Shown: piece by piece, positions 37,441-45,471 of the stretch | How the letters are laid out: each line of letters begins with the position of its first letter | Position numbering within the stretch: the stretch's first letter is position 1 | Assembly (NCBI RefSeq): GCF_900182555.1 | Contig: NZ_FXTH01000001.1 | Coordinates: forward strand, 186,001 to 250,000 | Direction: 5' to 3' | From: Fodinibius sediminis | GTDB lineage: Bacteria > Bacteroidota > Rhodothermia > Balneolales > Balneolaceae | Length of the DNA stretch: 64,000 nucleotides | Program-made: the position numbers and the translations under genes | The notes under the pieces: model-generated | Databases searched by the model: none | Seen by the model: the letters and a program-made list of their open reading frames with translations, nothing else | What the model was told of the DNA's origin: nothing

Positions 37441-38277
37441 TCAGAGCCGTTCCAGCACACCCATAAGAACCTTGGTCATCCTGGGCTCCGCAATGCCGGC
37501 GGCTTTTAGCACTTTCTCGATATTGACCGGCTCCAGCGCATCGGGAAAACATTCATCGGTTATGGCGGAAAGGCCAAGCACCTCCATCCCCATATGGACT
37601 GCAGCGATCACTTCGGGCACCGTACTCATCCCGACGACATCGGCCCCGATCATACGCAGAAACCGGTATTCGGCCCTGGTCTCCATGGTAGGACCGCTCA
37701 GGGCCAGGTAAACCCCCTTATGCATCTTTATCCCCCGTTCCAGGGCCACTTCTTCGGCAATATCCTGAAGACGCTGCGTATAGGGCTCGCTCATATCCGG
37801 GAACCGGGGACCCAGCTCGTCATCATTGGGACCAATAAGCGGATTGTCTCCCAGCATGTTGATATGATCGCTGATCAACATGATGTCCCCGCTGCTGTAG
37901 TTGGGATTCATGCCCCCGCAGGCATTGCTCACAATCATTGTCTGTATATCCAGTGCATTAAGCACTCGCACCGGAAAGGCGATCTGCTGCATGGTATAGC
38001 CCTCGTAATAGTGAAAGCGGCCCTGCATGGCTACAATCTTTTTTCCGCTGAGATTTCCGAACAGGAGCCTCCCTTCATGACTTTCAACCGTGGAAACCGG
38101 AAAATGCGGAATGTCATCGTAAAATATCGTATCCTGAACGTCAACCTGGTCTGCCAGGCGGCCCAAGCCTGTTCCCAGGATAATCAGATAATCCGGACGG
38201 AAATCGGTTTGCTCTTTGAGATAGGAAAGCGCTTTATCACGTTTTTCTCGAAATTCCTGAACGGTTTCTCGCTGCAT
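37441..38277 (-). CDS. Purine nucleoside phosphorylase (trimeric type)
   Basis: The 278-residue enzyme cleaves inosine, guanosine and deoxy analogues with phosphate for purine salvage. Motifs: YLIILGTGLGRLADQV, QGRFHYYEGYTMQQIAFPVR, VSNACGGMNPNYSSGDIMLI, DHINMLGDNPLIGPN and LSAITDECFPD, all typical of the PNP/MTAP-type trimeric class (PunA). Length is normal. It follows divIVA on the same strand after 147 bases and could be the last gene of that transcript or independent. Confidence 0.96.
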   Translation of the reverse strand: MQRETVQEFREKRDKALSYLKEQTDFRPDYLIILGTGLGRLADQVDVQDTIFYDDIPHFPVSTVESHEGRLLFGNLSGKKIVAMQGRFHYYEGYTMQQIAFPVRVLNALDIQTMIVSNACGGMNPNYSSGDIMLISDHINMLGDNPLIGPNDDELGPRFPDMSEPYTQRLQDIAEEVALERGIKMHKGVYLALSGPTMETRAEYRFLRMIGADVVGMSTVPEVIAAVHMGMEVLGLSAITDECFPDALEPVNIEKVLKAAGIAEPRMTKVLMGVLERL

Positions 38278-38424
38278 AGGGCAGTGAAATTATTGAGTTG
38301 TTTGGATGATAAATTTTAGAAGGCCCAAGATAGAAAAAGGAGCATAGAAAAAGTAGACCTTTCCTTCCGGAGCCCCCTCTATCCCAACAGTACTATTTCG
38401 TTTATGAATGTCTGTCCACCACAG

Positions 38425-39045
38425 TCAATCCAACTCATCGATGATGTCATCCACATTTTCTGCACCGGGGGGCAGCGGTTGAGGTTCCGCTTCAGCGTCT
38501 TCCCCCTCCGAGGATCTTTTCTGCTGCCGCTCCACGCGTTCTTTTAATTTTATGGACACTTCCCCCTCCTCATCAGGCAGGTTAAAAAGAGACGCCTCGT
38601 CTTTGGAGAATTGCTCGAGCGACTCCTGGGCCATTTCGAGATAGGAACGAATGCCCCCGATAATCTCCTTGCGGCGATCCAGCAAACGGATAATGCTCTG
38701 CCGTACCTGCTGGCGCTGCTGGGTCGCATCTCGGATTATCGTTTCAGCCTCCATTTCGGCTTTTTCTATTTTGGTCTGCGCCTCGCGCCGGGCACCGGTA
38801 AGCTTCTGTTCGGCCGATTCCTTGGCCGTTTGCAGGGTTTCATGAAGCGCTTCCTCCACCCGCTCATAGTGCTTCAGCTTTTCCTCCAGATCATCAATTT
38901 TTTTCTGTAGTTCACGGTTTTTCGAGACCATGTGTTCCCATTCATTCGACATGAGATTAAGAAATGCCTCTACCTCTGCTTTGTCGTAACCGCGAAGCGA
39001 TTTCTCAAAATTCTGCTGTTTGATCTCAAGTGCCGTTAATTTCAT
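38425..39045 (-). CDS. DivIVA domain protein
   Basis: The 206-residue protein begins with the DivIVA lipid-binding pattern TALEIKQQNFEKSLRGYDKA followed by EVEAFLN. An almost continuous coiled coil (about 35-150) and an acidic, proline-ending tail follow. DivIVA proteins gather at curved membrane and recruit division, growth or segregation factors. They are best studied in Gram-positive bacteria, and in diderms of this phylum the role is little known. It is preceded by a PspB-like membrane protein (46 bases), a 52-codon gene and yggS on the same strand, a layout like ylmE ... divIVA. Confidence 0.93.
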   Translation of the reverse strand: MKLTALEIKQQNFEKSLRGYDKAEVEAFLNLMSNEWEHMVSKNRELQKKIDDLEEKLKHYERVEEALHETLQTAKESAEQKLTGARREAQTKIEKAEMEAETIIRDATQQRQQVRQSIIRLLDRRKEIIGGIRSYLEMAQESLEQFSKDEASLFNLPDEEGEVSIKLKERVERQQKRSSEGEDAEAEPQPLPPGAENVDDIIDELD

Positions 39046-39091
39046 AGCAAAATGCCCTAAAGTAGGTGAAAGTTATTACTGTTATTAAAAC

Positions 39092-39457
39092 CTATCGTTC
39101 GTTCAACATGTTCCGGAGGCTTCCTCCCGGATCAGCCGCAGAGTTGCGCTCATCGTTATCTTCCAGTTCTATGGATTTGCTTGCCTGTTCCACTGATTCA
39201 GCTTGATGAGGCAGTGACTGGGACTCGGTCTCTTCACCAGCCACAATAGCTTCCAAATTACGAATGCGCCGTTCACTGTTGGACCGATATTCCATAAAAG
39301 CCTGGGCAAGGTTGTCAAAATCTTCCTCTGTAATAGCCGTGTTGTTGCGGTTGATCCAGGTCTTTATCAACCCCACTATTTTTGCAAAAATAAATGCAAC
39401 CAGCCCAATTCCCCCGACAGCTCCCACAAGTGCTACTACCATCTCTTCAAATGTCAT
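39092..39457 (-). CDS. Small membrane protein, PspB-like
   Basis: The 121-residue protein has one N-terminal transmembrane helix (about 6-28, VVALVGAVGGIGLVAFIFAK), then a short helix-rich cytoplasmic segment. That segment's NLAQAFMEYRSNSERRIRNL pattern followed by EAIV resembles the leucine-zipper-like end of phage shock protein B. The last ~50 residues are polar and acidic. The similarity to PspB is by eye and modest. The start is fixed by GGAGGA at 39465-39470, 7 bases ahead of the ATG, and the ATG overlaps the stop of the upstream small gene (ATGA). Confidence 0.75.
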   Translation of the reverse strand: MTFEEMVVALVGAVGGIGLVAFIFAKIVGLIKTWINRNNTAITEEDFDNLAQAFMEYRSNSERRIRNLEAIVAGEETESQSLPHQAESVEQASKSIELEDNDERNSAADPGGSLRNMLNER

Positions 39458-39612
39458 ATTGTATTCCTCCAATTGTTATGCAATGCCAGAATCCTGCTGT
39501 CATTAGCCTCTTCAGGGGTACGGAATTTAAAATAATTGCCCCTGAGCTGTATGATGTCATGGCTATGCTGTTTTTCGATCACTATACTACCTAACCCAGC
39601 ACAGGCTTTCAT
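39454..39612 (-). CDS. Unannotated 52-residue small protein
   Basis: A 53-codon frame begins at an ATG at 39612 with an AGGAG ribosome site at 39619-39623 (6-base spacing), and its TGA overlaps the ATG of the PspB-like gene (ATGA at 39454-39457). The product starts MKACAGLGSIVIEKQHSHDI and has a central ...QLRGNYFKFRTPEEANDS... segment that looks like an ordered alpha/beta piece; there is no signal or membrane segment. It is too short for most length cut-offs. It follows yggS by 76 bases. Function unknown. Confidence 0.6.
   Translation of the reverse strand: MKACAGLGSIVIEKQHSHDIIQLRGNYFKFRTPEEANDSRILALHNNWRNTI
39465..39470 (-). promoter_or_regulatory. Ribosome binding site deciding the PspB-like start
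   Basis: GGAGGA on the minus strand ends 7 bases before the ATG at 39457 and lies inside the alternative TTG-started frame, so the ATG is the true start. Confidence 0.75.
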
Positions 39613-39688
39613 TGCGAACTCCTGCCGCCTGCAAGGTAATGTACTAAATCTTAGCGATATTGAAACATCCTTATAACGATTTTACCCA

Positions 39689-40393
39689 CTAATAGTTGCG
39701 TTCGCCGAATATGGCACGTCCAACGCGCACCATGGTTGCCCCCTCTTCGATAGCTACCTCCATATCGTTGGTCATTCCCATTGATAGGTGTTCAAGCCGA
39801 ATATTGTCAGAATCATACGACCGGTGCTTATCACGCAGCTGTCGAAGCCGCTGAAATTGGGGGCGCACCGCCTCTGCGTTGCCCTTTTCCACAAAGGTCG
39901 CCATCCCCATAAGTCCGCAGACCTCCACATGCTCCAGGGCCTGTGCATATTCAAGAACGGATGCCAAGTCTCCGGCTTCACAGCCTCCTTTCTGCTCCTC
40001 CCCGCTTATATTTATCTGAATAAGTGTTTTAATGGTCCGGTTGATACGGGACGCTCTTTTTTCTATTTCCCGGAGATATTTCTTCTTCTCGATTGAATGA
40101 ATCCAGTTAACCCGATCAACCATGTATTTGATTTTATTGGTCTGGAGGTTCCCGACCATATGCCACTGGATCTGCTCTTCATCACAGGCCTCCATCTTTT
40201 CCTGGAGTTCTCTGGCGCGGTTTTCACCGAAATGAAGTTGTCCACAGTCAAAAGCGGTTTTGATGTCGTCCAGCGGTTTCATTTTGCTGACAGCGATGAG
40301 CCGGACCTCTTCTGGGTCGCGCCCGGCACGGACGCAGGCCCCGGCTATTCGATCCTTGACGGTGGCGAGATTTTGACAAATATCCTCAGACAT
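39689..40393 (-). CDS. yggS: YggS family pyridoxal-phosphate homeostasis protein
   Basis: The 234-residue fold-type III PLP protein carries the lysine in LIAVSKMKP, then HFGENRARELQEKMEAC, WHMVGNLQTNKIKYM, WIHSIEKKKYLREI, LIQINISGEEQKGGC and EHLSMGMTNDMEVAIEEGATMVRVG. YggS/YlmE/PLPBP proteins keep PLP pools in balance rather than run a known reaction. In Gram-positive bacteria the homologue YlmE lies in the division cluster next to sepF, ylmG and divIVA; here it heads a four-gene run ending in divIVA. The ATG at 40393 is preferred to a GTG two codons upstream. Confidence 0.96.
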   Translation of the reverse strand: MSEDICQNLATVKDRIAGACVRAGRDPEEVRLIAVSKMKPLDDIKTAFDCGQLHFGENRARELQEKMEACDEEQIQWHMVGNLQTNKIKYMVDRVNWIHSIEKKKYLREIEKRASRINRTIKTLIQINISGEEQKGGCEAGDLASVLEYAQALEHVEVCGLMGMATFVEKGNAEAVRPQFQRLRQLRDKHRSYDSDNIRLEHLSMGMTNDMEVAIEEGATMVRVGRAIFGERNY

Positions 40394-40576
40394 AAACACT
40401 TATTTAGGGTTGCAAAATGGTAGTTCCAATCGGCTTTCTGCTGTACCTCCTCCATATAGCGTACAAGAGGTGCAGAATGATCTTAAAAATAAGCTTTTAT
40501 GAAAGGGATTAAAATGGTATTTTATGAGCCTGAATTAAAAGATCGAATCCCAAACACCATTGCTCCTAATTCTGAG

Positions 40577-40584
40577 TATCTTTT
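40577..40584 (+). promoter_or_regulatory. Possible -7 promoter box of the Nif3-family gene
   Basis: TATCTTTT lies 79 bases upstream of the ATG, with TTG at 40560-40562 upstream. The same TATCTTT core precedes rnpB, trxB and prfC. Confidence 0.35.
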
Positions 40585-40663
40585 ATTTCGATTCTAGATT
40601 AGTTATGCATCGGCTCAGGTGCTTCGAAACCAAACCATCAAAGTACGGAGGCCGATAGCCCGC

Positions 40664-41719
40664 ATGAACACGCAGGTTCAGCATATTTCTACCTTCCTCG
40701 ACCAATGGGCACCCCCCAGTACAAAGCTCGACTACGATAACGTTGGATTATTAGTCGGCGACCCCAAACAACCCGCCTCCCGCATTCTAACTTGTCTTGA
40801 TGTAACCCTTGAGGTGGTAGAAGAAGCCATTGACCGAAAGTGTGATCTTATTGTAGCGCATCACCCCCTTATTTTTCAAAGTATCGATCGGATCAATCCT
40901 ACCAATGAACAAGGGAAGATCATATACCAGCTCATTAAAAACGACATCGCCCTTATTGCCGCGCACACCAATCTCGATGCTGCGCTCGACGGTGTCTCAT
41001 TTGTTCTGGCCCAGAGCCTGGGACTTGAAAATCTGAAGTTTCTTGATAACAGCTATCCCATCAGCCGCAAGATTGTGCTCACCACCAGCCATTCCGACAG
41101 TGAATCGGTCTTAAAGCTGCTCAACTATTATTCCGCAAAAGAAGCCCATTACTACAAGGTAGAGGGACGCAAACAAGACCAATACACCTACGAAGCGATT
41201 ATGGATCAGCATCATGTAGGTGATCTCAAGAAGGAACTCAAGAAAAACGGCCTGCTGCATCGGGGCAGCTTCCAGGTGATGGAGGTGGCAAACCCGTCAA
41301 ACAATGTGGGCATGGGCGTGGTAGGCTTTTACCGCGACAAGGGATTGACGCAGCAGCAGTTTCTGGACGTCGTATCCAACGTGTTGAATGTGCCTGCCGT
41401 ACGGTTTTCAGGAAGTGCGGAACGGATCAAGAAGGTAGCCGTTTGCGGCGGTGCGGGGGTCTCGCTTGCCCAGAAAGCCATTGCCGAGGGGGCTCAGGCA
41501 TTCGTAACAGCTGATATTAAATACCACGATTTTTTTACCGATACCAAGAACTTTTTACTGGTCGATGTAGGCCATTATGAAAGTGAAGTGCCCATGGTGG
41601 CGGCACTTCAGCAAGAACTGAGCGAAGCATTTGAACACCTTGAAGTTCTTGAAACGCAAATAACCACCAATCCAATGCAGGTTTTCATACCTGAACATAA
41701 CCAAAATCCGCAGGAATAA
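40664..41719 (+). CDS. Nif3-like dinuclear metal centre protein
   Basis: The 351-residue protein of the Nif3/YbgI/GTP cyclohydrolase I type 2 family starts QHISTFLDQWAPPSTKLDYD. Its metal-binding segments are LIVAHHPLIFQ, LIAAHTNLDAA and LLVDVGHYESEVPM. The middle insert (about 125-230) is the PII-like domain seen in the longer members. It forms hexameric rings with two metal ions per subunit; the reaction is uncertain. It lies 18 bases ahead of the coiled-coil gene, the same pair found in many genomes (Nif3 and zinc-ribbon/CT398 protein). Confidence 0.95.
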   Translation: MNTQVQHISTFLDQWAPPSTKLDYDNVGLLVGDPKQPASRILTCLDVTLEVVEEAIDRKCDLIVAHHPLIFQSIDRINPTNEQGKIIYQLIKNDIALIAAHTNLDAALDGVSFVLAQSLGLENLKFLDNSYPISRKIVLTTSHSDSESVLKLLNYYSAKEAHYYKVEGRKQDQYTYEAIMDQHHVGDLKKELKKNGLLHRGSFQVMEVANPSNNVGMGVVGFYRDKGLTQQQFLDVVSNVLNVPAVRFSGSAERIKKVAVCGGAGVSLAQKAIAEGAQAFVTADIKYHDFFTDTKNFLLVDVGHYESEVPMVAALQQELSEAFEHLEVLETQITTNPMQVFIPEHNQNPQE

Positions 41720-41737
41720 ACCACGATAACCGAATCT

Positions 41738-42472
41738 ATGGAAGAAGTACTTCAACAATTAGCTAATCTTCAGTATATCGACACCAGAATTGATGAGCTA
41801 AAGCAGCTACGGGGTGATCTGCCGGAAGAAATTCTCGATATTGAAACAGACATCAATCGCTACGAGGCACAAATTAAGCGGCTTGAGGAAGAAAAGAAAA
41901 ACCTGAAAGTAGAGAAAGACAACCTCGAGCTCGAAATCCAGGATGCCCAGAATAAAATGGACAAGTACGAAGAACAGCAGATGTCGGTCCGCAACAATCG
42001 GGAATACGATGCGCTGACGAAAGAGATCGATTCTCAGAAACAGGTCATCGAGAATGCCGAGTCGCGCAAGGAGGAGATCGAGAAGCGAATGGATGAAATT
42101 GACCCGGAGATCGAAGAAGCCCAGGCGCAGCTGGAACAGGTCGAAGCGCTGTATGAAGATAAGAAGCAGAACCTTGACAAAGTTGTCAAAGAGACGGAAG
42201 AAGAGGAAGAAATGCTTCTTGATAAGCGCGAAGAGGTTGAAAAAGATATCAGCCAACGCTACCTGAAAAGCTACAAGCGACTGCGCAACGGCCTCTCCAA
42301 CGGACTGGCTGTTGTACCGATGGAGAAAGGAGCGGCATTGGGAATGGCACTGCCTCCGCAAACCCAGGTCGAAGTTCGCCATAAGAATAAGATTATTATT
42401 GATGAAAATAGTGGACGCATTGTGGTGCATCCATCTTTTTTCAAGAAAGCCAAAGAACAGCTTTCGCTGTAA
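41738..42472 (+). CDS. Zinc-ribbon (CT398-like) coiled-coil protein lacking all zinc cysteines
   Basis: A 244-residue protein with a long charged antiparallel coiled coil (about 1-175) and a C-terminal domain that aligns with the C4-type zinc ribbon of the CT398/YbgI-partner family by MALPPQ (203-208), VEVRHKNKIII (211-221) and SGRIVV (225-230). The family's two CxxC pairs should lie near 198-202 and 222-225, but these read GAALG and DENS, and the whole protein contains no cysteine. The fold may persist without metal. It follows the Nif3-family gene by 18 bases, as in other phyla. Confidence 0.9.
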   Translation: MEEVLQQLANLQYIDTRIDELKQLRGDLPEEILDIETDINRYEAQIKRLEEEKKNLKVEKDNLELEIQDAQNKMDKYEEQQMSVRNNREYDALTKEIDSQKQVIENAESRKEEIEKRMDEIDPEIEEAQAQLEQVEALYEDKKQNLDKVVKETEEEEEMLLDKREEVEKDISQRYLKSYKRLRNGLSNGLAVVPMEKGAALGMALPPQTQVEVRHKNKIIIDENSGRIVVHPSFFKKAKEQLSL

Positions 42473-42563
42473 GAACAGCACGCCACGATCATTTACTCTT
42501 GGTCCGGCCCCGTATATTGCAGAGTCCTGTTGCCCGCCTCTATTCTTTTGGGTAGAAATTTCG

Positions 42564-42571
42564 TATCTTTT
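42564..42571 (+). promoter_or_regulatory. Likely -7 promoter box of rnpB
   Basis: TATCTTTT ends 4 bases before the predicted 5' end of the RNase P RNA, which is the expected place for a -7 box. A TTG at 42548-42550 is the only upstream partner seen. Confidence 0.5.
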
Positions 42572-42575
42572 TTAT

Positions 42576-42936
42576 GGATGGTCGGGCAGCCGCTCGCCAA
42601 GGCGAGAGGAAAGTCCGAACACCGACAAGCACTGTGCTTCCTAACGGGAAGTGCCGGGCAACCGGTAAGAAAGTGCCACAGAAAACAAACCGCCCCGGCG
42701 TTTAACGCCGGTGGCAAGGGTGAAAAGGCGAGGTAAGAGCTCACCGCTCCGATGGTGACATACGGAGGCACGGTAAACCTCACAGGGTGCAAGCTCATGC
42801 AGGCAGTGCGTTGCTTGTCGCTATACTGCCGGGTAGAGTGCGCAGGCTCTGGAGCAATTCAGAGATTAGATAAATGGTTGTCATCCTGACTGCTGCAATG
42901 GCAGACAGGATACAGAATTCGGCTTACAGACCATCC
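42576..42936 (+). ncRNA. rnpB: RNase P RNA (bacterial class A)
   Basis: The catalytic RNA of ribonuclease P, which matures tRNA 5' ends. The P1 helix is exact: GGATGGTC at 42576-42583 with GACCATCC at 42929-42936. Conserved core pieces are GAGGAAAGTCC near 42603, AAGTGCCACAGAAA near 42670, GTAAGAGCTCACCG near 42734, GGCACGGTAAACC near 42767 and AGAATTCGGCTTACAG near 42914. The ~361-base length is normal. A terminator follows 14 bases later and a TATCTTTT box precedes it, so it is its own unit. Confidence 0.98.
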
Positions 42937-42950
42937 CACGATTTATATCA

Positions 42951-42985
42951 AAAGGCTGTCTAACAAGGGCAGCCTTTTGTTCTTT
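42951..42985 (+). terminator. Rho-independent terminator of rnpB
   Basis: AAAGGCTG (42951-42958) pairs with CAGCCTTT (42970-42977), followed by TGTTCTTT. It lies 14 bases after the RNase P RNA. Confidence 0.8.
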
Positions 42986-43119
42986 CTGCAGCCGACCCCG
43001 CCAAACCACCAGCGCGATGTCAGGGAAATAAACTTTCATTTAAGATGACAATGAGCTTTATTAGTAAACCAACTAACAACCACAGGTCATCCTAACCTCA
43101 GGATTTGTCAACAACGATC

Positions 43120-43626
43120 ATGAATTCCAAAGAACTCCGTACCCTTCAACACCCACTCAAAGAAGAATACAAGACGAATCCCCAGAAAGCCGAACTGCTG
43201 CTGCATGCCGAAGGCAAGCTGGGTGCCGATATCTCATGTGAAGTCGAAACGGATACCGGTGTTGCTGAAGCTGGACTTCATCCTGCAACAGGTGGAGACG
43301 GCTCGCAGGCCTGCTCGGGCGACATGCTGCTCGAGGCGCTGGTTGCCTGTGCTGGCGTCACCCTGAAGTCGGTGGCTACTGCCATGGACATCACGGTTCA
43401 TGACGGCACAGTAAAGGCGGAAGGACTGCTCGACTTCCGCGGAACCCTCGGGGTATCGCGGGAAGTTCCGGTGGGATTTAAATCAATAAGCCTGACTTTT
43501 GATCTCGACACCGATGCAGAGCCCAAAAAAATTGAAAAACTGATAGAGCTTACCGAACGGTATTGTGTGATCTATCAAACCCTGAAAAACAGTCCCGAGC
43601 TGAGTGCCAACCTCCCCCTCCATTAA
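43120..43626 (+). CDS. OsmC/Ohr family protein
   Basis: The 168-residue protein has the OsmC fold with the two redox cysteines in context: ACSGDMLLEALVACAGVTLKS. In this family these reduce organic or fatty-acid hydroperoxides using thiols. The later segments GLLDFRGTLGVSREVPVGFK and ERYCVIYQTLKNSPEL are standard. The ATG at 43120 is used; a TTG five codons upstream is less likely. It stands alone, convergent with the M90 peptidase gene with a 15-base gap. Confidence 0.93.
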   Translation: MNSKELRTLQHPLKEEYKTNPQKAELLLHAEGKLGADISCEVETDTGVAEAGLHPATGGDGSQACSGDMLLEALVACAGVTLKSVATAMDITVHDGTVKAEGLLDFRGTLGVSREVPVGFKSISLTFDLDTDAEPKKIEKLIELTERYCVIYQTLKNSPELSANLPLH

Positions 43627-43641
43627 ATAACGCACCGGCGC

Positions 43642-44418
43642 CTAGGCTGAAAGATAGGAAGCGGGATCCTGACGGTAAAATTCCTGCAGCTGCCGGTAGA
43701 GCTCCGGATGCTTATGCCTGAGTTCTACGGGCTTTTCAAAGAAGGCTTCCGTAATAACCGCAAAAAATTCAGCCGGGCTGGTAGCCCCATAGGCATCAAT
43801 CAGGGTCTGCTGATTTTGTTCTATGGCATGAAGGAACTTCTGATACTCCCCACCAACGACCCGGGCCCATGAAAGATAGTGGGATTCATCATGATCCTGT
43901 TCAATCTGGTCGGTGGCCCCGTATTCATAATCCAGCTGGTGGGCGAATTCATGAAACACCAGGTTCTCGCCGTCGTGGATGTCTGAGGCTCCTTTCCTCA
44001 CTTCATCCCACGCCAGCACCACATGCCCCCGCTCCCAGGCCTCCCCGCGGCGCTGCTGGAAGCCCTCCTGAACAAAAAAGCTGCTGTGACGGTTCTTTAT
44101 TTTGACCACGTAGGGCTCGGGATAAACCAGTACGGACCGCAGATCATTATAGAAATAGGTTAAATCCTCAATACCCAGCAGCAGGATGGATGCCTGTGCA
44201 GCGATTGTCACCCGTATTTCATCGGTCATTTCCAGTCCTGCACAGCCCTCAAAATGTTTTTCATGCAGAAAAACCTGCACCAGTCCCTGCAGTTTCTCCT
44301 GCAATTCGGCAGGCAAATGGCTTACATAGGGCACATTGCGCAGGAGCACGGCCTGCCATGACTCCGGAAAGGACTGCCCGGCCCATCGTTTACGGCGCCA
44401 CGTCTTAAACCCAAACAT
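43642..44418 (-). CDS. M90 family zinc peptidase (MtfA-like)
   Basis: The 258-residue protein has the MtfA/M90 pattern: LPAELQEKLQGLVQVFLHEK, FEGCAGLEMTDEIRVTIAAQ, and the zinc site FHEFAHQLDYEYG with HEFAH at 156-160. It ends in ELRHKHPELYRQLQEFYRQD. E. coli MtfA is a peptidase that also binds the Mlc repressor; that regulatory partner is not seen here. It starts 10 bases after smpB, so the two are co-transcribed. Confidence 0.93.
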   Translation of the reverse strand: MFGFKTWRRKRWAGQSFPESWQAVLLRNVPYVSHLPAELQEKLQGLVQVFLHEKHFEGCAGLEMTDEIRVTIAAQASILLLGIEDLTYFYNDLRSVLVYPEPYVVKIKNRHSSFFVQEGFQQRRGEAWERGHVVLAWDEVRKGASDIHDGENLVFHEFAHQLDYEYGATDQIEQDHDESHYLSWARVVGGEYQKFLHAIEQNQQTLIDAYGATSPAEFFAVITEAFFEKPVELRHKHPELYRQLQEFYRQDPASYLSA

Positions 44419-44428
44419 GGCAATGCTC

Positions 44429-44896
44429 CTACAGGTTTACTTTATAGGTTCCCTTGTATTTGCGGTCAATATCGCGTTTCATATCACGCTCCTTGATATC
44501 CTGCCGCTTGTCATGACGCTGCTTCCCTTTGGCAACACCCAGCAATATCTTGGCATAGCCCTTCTTGAAGTATAGCTTAAGCGGAACGAGGGTATATCCC
44601 TTCTGGCTGACGGCCTTGTCAAGCTCGGCAATCTCCCGTTTGTTCAGCAGCAGCTTCCGGGGACGGCGTTCATCGTGGTTGGTATAGGAGCCCTGCTTAT
44701 ACGGCTTGATATACATATCCCGCAGCCATACCTCCCCATCCTGAAGGTAGGCGAAAGACTCGCTCAGGCTGGCATTGCCGCTGCGCAGTGACTTCACTTC
44801 GGTTCCCTGCAGCACAATACCCGCCTCATAGGTATCCTCAACGTGATATTCATGCCGGGCTTTTCGATTTTTTATCGTCGGCGTGTTAGTAGCCAT
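44429..44896 (-). CDS. smpB: SsrA-binding protein SmpB
   Basis: The 155-residue protein delivers tmRNA to stalled ribosomes. The sequence shows NRKARHEYHVEDTYEAGIVL, then LQGTEVKSLRSGNASLSESF, WLRDMYIKPYKQGSY, RKLLLNKREIAEL, VPLKLYFKKGYAKILLGVAK and a basic GKQRHDKRQDIKERDMKRDI tail, complete and of usual length. The tmRNA gene is not in the window. It is first in a short operon with the M90 peptidase. Confidence 0.98.
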   Translation of the reverse strand: MATNTPTIKNRKARHEYHVEDTYEAGIVLQGTEVKSLRSGNASLSESFAYLQDGEVWLRDMYIKPYKQGSYTNHDERRPRKLLLNKREIAELDKAVSQKGYTLVPLKLYFKKGYAKILLGVAKGKQRHDKRQDIKERDMKRDIDRKYKGTYKVNL

Positions 44897-44973
44897 AATT
44901 GGACAAGTTTCAGTGTTCGGTTTTGCAGCGATCGGGACGTACAGGTGTTAAATAATCATCCTTCCAACCTGTT

Positions 44974-45393
44974 TTAATATTCAATACCCAGCGCTTCCAG
45001 ATCCTGAAGGATCTCTTCTCCGGGTGATCGGTCGGGCATCGTTTGATAGATCCCCATGATCTGCTTGATCTCTGAACGCGCTTTCTGGTTATCGGGATTA
45101 ATCTCCAGCACTTTGATGTACTGCTCCAGCGCTGATGTCATGCGATCACGCATGCTGCTGTCTTCCGGACCACGGTATTCGAGGTACAGCCCGTAGTTCA
45201 GATACGTTTTTTCCTTCAGTTCGGCCAAATCCTCTGCGGTCTCCTCAGCATTGGCATTTTCGAGCAGCTGTATTGCTTCCTGGTAGCTATCGTCGGCGAG
45301 CAGCTGATCGACTTCCTCCGAAAGATTTTCAGGGGTTGAGCCGGAGCAGGCCACAAATAGCATGGATAACAGAAAAAATGAAACGAAACGCAT
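44974..45393 (-). CDS. TPR-containing lipoprotein
   Basis: The 139-residue protein has a lipobox (SMLFVAC, Cys16) followed by helical repeats of the TPR type (VDQLLADDSYQEAIQLLENA and TSALEQYIKVLEINPDNQKA). It is probably anchored to a membrane and binds another protein. The family cannot be named more precisely. It lies between the site-2 protease and smpB on the same strand. Confidence 0.8.
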   Translation of the reverse strand: MRFVSFFLLSMLFVACSGSTPENLSEEVDQLLADDSYQEAIQLLENANAEETAEDLAELKEKTYLNYGLYLEYRGPEDSSMRDRMTSALEQYIKVLEINPDNQKARSEIKQIMGIYQTMPDRSPGEEILQDLEALGIEY

Positions 45394-45471
45394 GAAATAA
45401 TGAAATTTAAAAAATTAGAAATAAGCTGTTCAGGCATCAAATCCGATGCCGTTAAGATAAGGAAAAGATAG

